This document shows positions 25,732 through 32,003 of a stretch of 32,003 nucleotides of DNA, piece by piece (the stretch's first letter is position 1; each line of letters begins with the position of its first letter). Origin of the DNA: Marivivens sp. (GTDB taxonomy: Bacteria > Pseudomonadota > Alphaproteobacteria > Rhodobacterales > Rhodobacteraceae). Position numbers and translations under genes: made by a program. The DNA lies in assembly GCA_023254495.1 (NCBI GenBank), contig JALRLK010000043.1, positions 1-32,003 of the forward strand, given 5' to 3'. The notes below the pieces were generated by a model. The model saw only the letters and a list, made by a program, of their open reading frames with translations, ran no database searches and was not told where the DNA came from.

Positions 25732-27204
25732 ATGAGCGCGATCTTCACCTTCGACAATTCCTATGCCCGCGATCTTGAGGGGCTTTATTTGCCGTGGACC
25801 GGCGCCAAGGCGCCTGCGCCGCAGGTATTGCGGGTGAACGAGGCTTTGGCGTTGGAGTTGGGGAATGATCCCGGCACCCTCCGGTCCGCGGAAAGCGCCG
25901 CCTTCCTCACCGGCACCACCGCCCCTGAAGGCGCGGCGCCACTGGCGATGGCCTATGCAGGGCACCAGTTCGGCGGCTTCTCGCCCCAGCTTGGCGACGG
26001 TCGGGCGCTGCTTCTGGGCGAAGTGATCGACAGGAAAGGCAAGAGACGTGACATCCACCTCAAAGGCTCGGGTCGGACGCCATTTTCCCGTGGTGGCGAT
26101 GGGAAGGCCCACCTCGGCCCCGTCTTGCGCGAATTTCTGATTGGCGAGGCGATGCACGCGCTTGGCGTGCCAACAACCCGCGCCTTAGCGGCAAGTCTGA
26201 CGGGCGAGATGGTCTGGCGCGAAGGCGGCAAGCCCGGCGCGGTCTTGGCGCGGGTCGCATCTTCGCATCTGCGCGTGGGAACCTTCCAGTTCTTCGCCGC
26301 CCGCGGTGAGACAGACCGACTGCGCCAACTGGCCAACTATGCCATCTCCCGGCATTTCCCCGATCTGAAAGGCGCAAACGACCGATATCTGCAGCTTCTC
26401 TCCCGCGTCAGCGAGGCGCAGGCGCGGCTCGTCGCCCAGTGGGTCAACCTCGGTTTTGTCCACGGTGTGATGAACACCGACAACGTCGCCATTTCAGGCG
26501 AGACCATTGACTATGGCCCCTGTGCCTTCATCGACGCCTACGATCCCAAAGCCGTGTTCAGTTCGATCGACCGCAATGGCCGCTATGCCTATGGCAACCA
26601 GCCCAATATCGCCCAATGGAACCTCGCCCGATTTGCCGAGAGCCTGCTCGACCTGATCGACCCCAAGGACAGCGACGCCGCCATCGCCAAGGCGACCGAG
26701 GTGCTGAGCCATTTCCCGCATCACTATCAGGCGGAATGGCTCAAGGGTGTTCGGGCCAAGCTCGGTCTGATGAAAGACCTGCCCGGCGATCTTGATCTGG
26801 CGAATGATCTTCTGGCCCTGATGGCCGAGAGCCGCTCCGACTTCACCCAGACTTTCCGCTCTCTTTCCGACGCAGCACGCGAGTCAGAGGCGGCCTTCCG
26901 CGACCGCTTCCTCGATCTGTCCAAGATCGACCGATGGCTTGACCGCTACGCGGAGCGGTCCTCGCTCGAAGATATCCCGGCAACTAAGCGAACCGCGACA
27001 ATGGACCGAGTCAACCCGATCTACATTCCGCGCAACCACAAGGTCGAAGAGGCTCTGGAAGCCGCTGAGAGGGGAGAAATGGCGCCTTTCGATAGGCTCC
27101 TCGCCGCCATCACCTCGCCGTTCGAGGCGCAAAAGGGTTTAGAGGCCTATGCCGAGCCCGCTCCTGACGATTTCGGCCCATACACGACCTACTGCGGCAC
27201 GTAG
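25732..27204 (+). CDS. selO: SelO/YdiU family protein adenylyltransferase (pseudokinase fold)
   Basis: AYAGHQFGGFSPQLGDGRALLLGEV, DIHLKGSGRTPFSRGGDGKAHLGPVLREFLIGEAMHALGVPTTRALA, FVHGVMNTDNVAISGETIDYGPCAF. Confidence 0.94.
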   Translation: MSAIFTFDNSYARDLEGLYLPWTGAKAPAPQVLRVNEALALELGNDPGTLRSAESAAFLTGTTAPEGAAPLAMAYAGHQFGGFSPQLGDGRALLLGEVIDRKGKRRDIHLKGSGRTPFSRGGDGKAHLGPVLREFLIGEAMHALGVPTTRALAASLTGEMVWREGGKPGAVLARVASSHLRVGTFQFFAARGETDRLRQLANYAISRHFPDLKGANDRYLQLLSRVSEAQARLVAQWVNLGFVHGVMNTDNVAISGETIDYGPCAFIDAYDPKAVFSSIDRNGRYAYGNQPNIAQWNLARFAESLLDLIDPKDSDAAIAKATEVLSHFPHHYQAEWLKGVRAKLGLMKDLPGDLDLANDLLALMAESRSDFTQTFRSLSDAARESEAAFRDRFLDLSKIDRWLDRYAERSSLEDIPATKRTATMDRVNPIYIPRNHKVEEALEAAERGEMAPFDRLLAAITSPFEAQKGLEAYAEPAPDDFGPYTTYCGT

Positions 27205-27205
27205 C

Positions 27206-28318
27206 CTACCTGCGCGCGATCCACGCGCCGTTGGCCTTTGAAGAGGCCAGCGCCGCCTCGATAAACCACATCCCCTCATGCCCCGCCTCGATGCCCGGCA
27301 AGAGCGGCCTTTCGCTTCCGGCGATAACATCGGCGATCTCGTCGTAGAGCGTGGCAAAGGCTTCGAGATATCCTTCGGGATGCCCCGGCGGAATGCGGGT
27401 CCAATCGGGGCCCGAGCCAGTGCCGCCCCGCGTCAGAATCTGCTTGGGCTCGCCCAGACGGTTCAGGGTCATCCGGTTGGGATCTTCCTGCCCCCACTCG
27501 AGCCCGCCCTTCTCGCCATAGACCCGCAGGCACAGACCGTTCTCGTTGCCGACCGCGACCTGACTGACCCAAAGCATCCCCCGCGCGCCCTTCTCAAGCC
27601 GTAGGAGGATATTGGCGTTGTCATCGACCCGCCGCCCCGGCCCAAAGGATTGTAGGTCGGCCGCGAGAGCCTCGACGCCAAGGCTGGTGACAAAAGTTGC
27701 AAGGTTGAGCGCGTGGGTGCCGATGTCGCCAATCGCTCCTGCTCCGCCGGTTTTTGCGGGATCGGTGCGCCATCCCGCTTGCTTTTGCCCTTCTGTTTCG
27801 ACCACCCGCGAAAGCCAGTCCTGCGCGTATTCGACCTGCACCACGCGGATCGCCCCAAGTGCTCCCTCGGCAATCAACTGGCGGGCACGGCGGATCAGGG
27901 GGTAGCCCGTGTAATTGTGGGTCAGAAAGAACCGCGCCTTGCTCTTTTGGGCGGCGGCGGCCATTGCCTCGGCCTCTTCCATGCTCGCACAAAGAGGCTT
28001 GTCGCAGATCACATGGATTCCCGCCTCGAGGAAGGCAATCGCCGGTGCGGCATGAAGGTGATTGGGGGTAACGATGGCAACGGCTTCGATTCCATCGACC
28101 CGTGCCGCCTCTGTTCGTGCCATGTCGGAGAAATCGGCATAGGCGCGATCGGCTCCAATCCCCAGATCGGCCGCGCTATCGCGTGCCCGCGCCGGATCTG
28201 AGGACAACGCCCCCGCAACAAGATCATAACGCCCGTCCATCCGCGCGGCGATCCGGTGCACCCCGCCGATAAACGCCCCGTGCCCGCCACCCACCATTCC
28301 TAGCCTGATCTTGCGCAT
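27206..28318 (-). CDS. Gfo/Idh/MocA family oxidoreductase
   Basis: IRLGMVGGGHGAFIGGVHRIAARMDGRYDLVAGALSSDP, GIEAVAIVTPNHLHAAPAIAFLEAGIHVICDKPLCASMEEAE. Confidence 0.93.
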   Translation of the reverse strand: MRKIRLGMVGGGHGAFIGGVHRIAARMDGRYDLVAGALSSDPARARDSAADLGIGADRAYADFSDMARTEAARVDGIEAVAIVTPNHLHAAPAIAFLEAGIHVICDKPLCASMEEAEAMAAAAQKSKARFFLTHNYTGYPLIRRARQLIAEGALGAIRVVQVEYAQDWLSRVVETEGQKQAGWRTDPAKTGGAGAIGDIGTHALNLATFVTSLGVEALAADLQSFGPGRRVDDNANILLRLEKGARGMLWVSQVAVGNENGLCLRVYGEKGGLEWGQEDPNRMTLNRLGEPKQILTRGGTGSGPDWTRIPPGHPEGYLEAFATLYDEIADVIAGSERPLLPGIEAGHEGMWFIEAALASSKANGAWIARR

Positions 28319-28359
28319 AGTTTGCCCTCCGATTGGCGCCAATCAAATCAACCCAGAAA

Positions 28360-29562
28360 CTAGGTCGCAATCCCTTCCTTCCGGCCCGCCTCTGCCAGAT
28401 GATAGAGCCATGCCACGAGAACGCATAGAGCCGCCATGGTCCACCAGAGCGCGGTTCCGCCGCCGAGATGCAAGAGGCCGCCACCCACAAGCGGACCGAT
28501 GGCAAAGCCGAAACCGGCGAGCGAAGAGGCGCCGAAATAGCTGCCTTTTATGTCTTTCGGAGCCATACGGTCGATGATCAGATTGATCGTCGGAAAGAGG
28601 ATCCCCTCGCCGATCGACAAGACGATAATTGCGAAAAGGATCGTGTATTGGGACGTGATCGGCACCACGGCAAGCATGGCGAAGGCAACTGCCATTAGCC
28701 CGATCCCCAGCATCGCCCGATGGAGCGGGGCCACGCGTTGCAAGGCCGCCAAGAGCGGGAATTGAAGGACAAGGACGGTCGCGGCATTGGTCAGCGTAAC
28801 CTTCGGGTAAAAGGTCACCGGATCAATTTCTCCGCCCTGCTGGATATACTGGATCAGGCCGGCCTCGAGCTGGGAATAGGCGATGCCACCTATGCCAAGT
28901 GCGAGGACGAAAACCTGAAACGATTTGTCCTGCGCCAGAACCCTCAACGCCTCGGAAAAGGAAAACGCCTTGCCCGCCACGCGCCCGCGCGGCGGGGTGC
29001 GGAAAAAGATGAAGAGGGCCACAAGGAGGTAGACCGTCAGGACGCCTGCGACGATGAGAAAAGTCTCTTGCCGCCCTGTCAGCCCCCAGGCCACCCCGAC
29101 CACCGGCCCGAAAGCGGCCCCGAGGTTGAGCGAATAGTAACGCATATGCAGCGCGAGATCCTTGGCGTCGCGGTCTTCAAGCTCGTCGGTCAGGAGGGCC
29201 CGCCCCGGAGTTTCTATCGCATTGGACGCGACGCTTTCCACTAGCATCGCGAAAAGGATCACCCAGAGATTTTCCGTTACACCCAGCAAAGCCAGCGACA
29301 GAATGGCTACCACAAGCCCCAAGACGATGATCCGACGGCGCCCGAACCGGTCGGAGAGGTAGCCGATATAAAGCCCCGTCGTCGCAGCCGCGAGGCCGGA
29401 GATGCTCAGAAAGACGCCTACCTGAAAGGTATCAAGCCCGTGGTCGCGATGCAGGATCACAGCAAGATAGGGCCAGACCATAAAGAACACGAACCTGCTG
29501 GCCATCGTCGCAAGAATGATCAGCCAGACAACCGGCGTGAACTGGGAAATCGACCGAAACAC
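28360..29562 (-). CDS. MFS transporter
   Basis: Twelve-helix-like hydrophobic pattern; GYLSDRFGRRRIIVLGLV motif. Confidence 0.9.
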   Translation of the reverse strand: MFRSISQFTPVVWLIILATMASRFVFFMVWPYLAVILHRDHGLDTFQVGVFLSISGLAAATTGLYIGYLSDRFGRRRIIVLGLVVAILSLALLGVTENLWVILFAMLVESVASNAIETPGRALLTDELEDRDAKDLALHMRYYSLNLGAAFGPVVGVAWGLTGRQETFLIVAGVLTVYLLVALFIFFRTPPRGRVAGKAFSFSEALRVLAQDKSFQVFVLALGIGGIAYSQLEAGLIQYIQQGGEIDPVTFYPKVTLTNAATVLVLQFPLLAALQRVAPLHRAMLGIGLMAVAFAMLAVVPITSQYTILFAIIVLSIGEGILFPTINLIIDRMAPKDIKGSYFGASSLAGFGFAIGPLVGGGLLHLGGGTALWWTMAALCVLVAWLYHLAEAGRKEGIAT

Positions 29563-29725
29563 AATGAGCCCCTGTAAATTGAGTTCCGGCCATGATCCCT
29601 GTTACCGCTTCAATCAAGCCTAAGGTTCAGCGGTTCATAATATTCTTGGCCTATTGGGATTGCATAGCCACAGGTTCGGAGGTCTTTTCGCATAGATGAA
29701 CCGCGGGTTTAGGAGAGATTGAGCG

Positions 29726-30770
29726 GGCTCTGTTGCACAAATCGGTTGAACGCCGAGTTTCGCCTTTCCCTGGACGGAGTTATCCCACAGCTTCCGTGAC
29801 GGGTATGCCGAGCGCGGTGTAGCCGTTCAGGACGGCGATGCGGACCTGAAGCTCCGCGACTTGGCGGTCGAAGTCCCGCGCCATGAGCCGCTGGCCCAGC
29901 AGTTTGACACATTGCATCTTCGTTTCGACGCGGCTTCGGCGATGATATCCACTCCATCGTCGCCAGAGCGCGCGGCCTAGGTATTTCGTCGCACGCAGGG
30001 CCTCGTTTCGCGCCACGGCTCCAGCGGTGATCGTCCTCCAGGGCTTTGCGTTCTTGCGGGGCGGGATGACGGCATGGGCACCACGATCTGCAATCGCATC
30101 GTGGCATTTGCGCCTGTCGTAGGCGCCATCAGTCGTAACGCTAGCGATTTCCTGGTCCTGCGGGATTTGGTCGAGAAGGTCGGGTAGGATCGGCGCATCA
30201 CCGATGTGGCTCCCGGTGACTTCGACGGCTCAGATCTCCAACGCTTCCTCATCGATCCCAAGGTGGATCTTGCGCCAGACGCGCCGTTTAGGGCCACCAT
30301 GTTTGCGGGCGTGCCATTCGCCTTCGCCCTCAACCTTAATGCCAGTGCTGTCGATCAGCAGGTGCAACGGACGAGCCGCGATACGGGATATTGACAGCCA
30401 GCGTATTCTGGCCGCGCGACAGCGTGCTGAAGTCGGGCACCGACCAGTCGAGGCCAACCAGTCGCAACAGGCTTTCGACGAAACCGGTTGTCTGCCACAG
30501 CGCCATCCCGAATAGCACCTTCATCGAGAGGCATGTCTGTATAGCGGCGTCGCTATAGCTTTGCTGGCGGCCACGCCTGCCTGTCGGCACGGCATCCCAG
30601 CTCATCTCGGGGTCGAATCAGATCGTCAGCGAGCTCCGGCGCTTGAGCGCTTCATTGTAGGCTGGCCAGTTCCTGGTCTTGTAGGTCGGGGGTATGGTTC
30701 TGCTCATACATCCCAGCTACCACGCTGGATTCACGAGATGAAACCCTCACGCGATTTGTGCAACAGAGCC
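29726..30770 (-). mobile_element. Decayed IS5-family insertion sequence with 19-bp perfect terminal inverted repeats
   Basis: GGCTCTGTTGCACAAATCG at 29726-29744 and its reverse complement at 30752-30770; internal minus-strand fragments resemble IS5-family transposase (PLHLLIDSTGIKVEGEGEWHARKHGGPKRRVWRKIHLGIDEEALEI). Confidence 0.92.
29783..30710 (-). pseudogene. IS5-family transposase pseudogene (frameshifts plus at least two in-frame TGA stops)
   Basis: TGA at 30618-30620 (before FDPEMSWDAVP) and 30230-30232 (LEI*AVEVTGSHIGDAP); frame changes near 30660 and near 30370-30380. Boundaries approximate. Confidence 0.85.
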
Positions 30771-30773
30771 GTC

Positions 30774-31376
30774 TCAGACAATTAGGCTATCACGGGCAAT
30801 CATTGCCGCATGGGTACGGTTCTTTGCTTCCAATTTAGCTGTAAGTGATCGAACGTGCATCTTTACGGTTACCTCCTGTAGCTCGAGATCCCGTGCAATT
30901 TCCTTGTTTGTTTTTCCAGAACAAATACCGATTAGTACCTCTCTCTCGCGTCCGGACAAACCGAAAAGGTTTTCGGGATTTTCATTGAACAGAAATTCGA
31001 ATGGTGCAAATTTTTCGCCTGCTATCATAAATTTAACCGCGAAAACCATAGATTTTACGCTCATTGCCGAGGTAATAAGACCTGCAGCGCCAATCTCAAG
31101 AGCCGCTTCGGCAATGGACCGGGAAGCGGTCCTCGATAGAACCGCTACAGGTTGACCTTGGTTAAGCTCAATCAATTTACGGAGGCCGTCCAGCCAGTTG
31201 ATACCTGGCATTGTGTGATCTAGGAGTACCAGGTCAAATGGCCCCAAAGCCTTAACTTTATTAAATGTATCATCAATGTCGTTCGCTTGTTCCAAGTTGG
31301 CTCCAAGCTGACCCGCAAGGAATTTAGAAATCAGCTCCCGGACAAGTGCTTGTTCGTATGCAATTAGTATCTTCAC
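30774..31376 (-). CDS. LuxR/NarL-type response regulator (receiver-like domain + HTH), orphan
   Basis: Receiver-like KILIAYEQALVRELISKFLAG...FDLVLLDHTMPG; C-terminal LSGREREVLIGICSGKTNKEIARDLELQEVTVKMHVRSLTAKL HTH_LuxR. Confidence 0.9.
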   Translation of the reverse strand: MKILIAYEQALVRELISKFLAGQLGANLEQANDIDDTFNKVKALGPFDLVLLDHTMPGINWLDGLRKLIELNQGQPVAVLSRTASRSIAEAALEIGAAGLITSAMSVKSMVFAVKFMIAGEKFAPFEFLFNENPENLFGLSGREREVLIGICSGKTNKEIARDLELQEVTVKMHVRSLTAKLEAKNRTHAAMIARDSLIV

Positions 31377-31565
31377 AACTCAGACCTAGCGAAAGTCATC
31401 CAATCTTGCTCCGGCGAAACACAGGCTATTCTAACCTTAAAGTATTAATTAGATATTCTAAAATTAATTTTTGATCTACTATGACAATGCCACCGCGCAC
31501 CTCCAGTTCCGGCATCGCCGATCGCATTAAACATATCATTCTCGGAAAACAGTAGGCCCGGCGCG

Positions 31566-31730
31566 ACAAAAAAGCCCCCTTCCACGCTTTCGTGAAAGGG
31601 GGAGTCCGGTGGCTCTCGCTACCGGATAGATGTCGTTGAGGTGGGTCGATCTGGGAAGGCGTCGTACTGACCCGCAACAGATCAAGAGGCTATTGGCCCT
31701 CTCAAAAGCATTGGGGCGCAAACGTTGTTA
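31566..31730 (-). ncRNA. Candidate intergenic structured RNA ending in an intrinsic terminator (5' end unknown)
   Basis: No convincing CDS; strong terminator at 31568-31602 plus additional hairpin at 31606-31625. Confidence 0.35.
31568..31602 (-). terminator. Rho-independent terminator (minus strand)
   Basis: 12-bp stem CCCCCTTTCACG-AAAG-CGTGGAAGGGGG on the minus strand (one G-U wobble) followed by CTTTTTT. Confidence 0.85.
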
Positions 31731-31888
31731 CTTTCCAAGTGGAAGGCTAACGAACCTGCGCGAGAGGCGCAAAAGTTGCCGTGCGGGAAGTATGCGAGCA
31801 ATAGTTGACCTTTGCCAAATCCCCGCTCATTCTGATCGGACCAATAACACGCCGCCATGTGAAGCGGCGCATTTGAAGGGAGAATATC

Positions 31889-32003
31889 ATGTTCAAACAC
31901 GTTGCCGGGGCAATTGTTGCCGCAACGCTTGCCGTGCCGGCCTTTGCTGCCGATCTGGGCGGCCAGATCGTCAATATCGGCTCCGACACCACCTATCCGC
32001 CGC
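31889..32003 (+). CDS. Periplasmic substrate-binding protein of an ABC transporter (truncated by window end)
   Basis: ATG at 31889 after GAAGGGAGAA; signal peptide MFKHVAGAIVAATLAVPAFAADLG then GQIVNIGSDTTYPP, typical of amino-acid-type binding proteins. Confidence 0.75.
   Translation, partial: MFKHVAGAIVAATLAVPAFAADLGGQIVNIGSDTTYPP

Noticed and set aside
27139-27204. SelO C-terminus PYTTYCGT considered as a selenocysteine site
   Set aside because: The residue is encoded as Cys (TGC) and the gene ends with TAG shortly after; no UGA recoding needed.
31682-31900. 72-aa minus-strand ORF across the binding-protein start
   Set aside because: Overlaps a convincing signal-peptide start and RBS on the plus strand; no domain.

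Overview
This GC-rich window looks alphaproteobacterial, probably Rhodobacterales-like (inferred from protein style and codon usage, not searched). Its centrepiece is a minus-strand sulfur-oxidation locus at about 15.0-24.8 kb of the sHdr-LbpA type. In transcription order it encodes: a two-domain lipoate-protein ligase, a glutamine-amidotransferase-like protein lacking its catalytic residues, DsrE3-like, HdrC1, HdrB1, HdrA, Hyp, HdrC2, HdrB2, a small unknown conserved-looking protein, LbpA (GcvH-like), DsrE2-like and TusA, closing with a clear intrinsic terminator. The sHdr-LbpA pathway itself is already described. The parts worth attention are the accessory proteins (pseudo-amidotransferase, unknown 154-aa protein), the absence of lipoyl-synthase genes from this neighbourhood, and the local regulatory structure. 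Flanking genes are a BKACE fragment, a DEAD-box helicase with a repetitive basic tail, a GMC oxidoreductase with an enolase-superfamily enzyme, a diheme cytochrome with a beta-helix protein, a ferritin-like/Fer4/CDGSH multidomain protein broken by an apparent 1-nt frameshift, a glutamine-synthetase-like enzyme, an MFS transporter divergent from an ArsR-rhodanese fusion with a palindromic operator candidate, cysK, a HAD hydrolase, SelO, a Gfo/Idh/MocA oxidoreductase and a second MFS. The right end holds a decayed IS5-family element without visible target duplication, an AT-rich segment with an orphan LuxR-type regulator, a candidate intergenic ncRNA with a strong terminator, and the start of a periplasmic binding protein.
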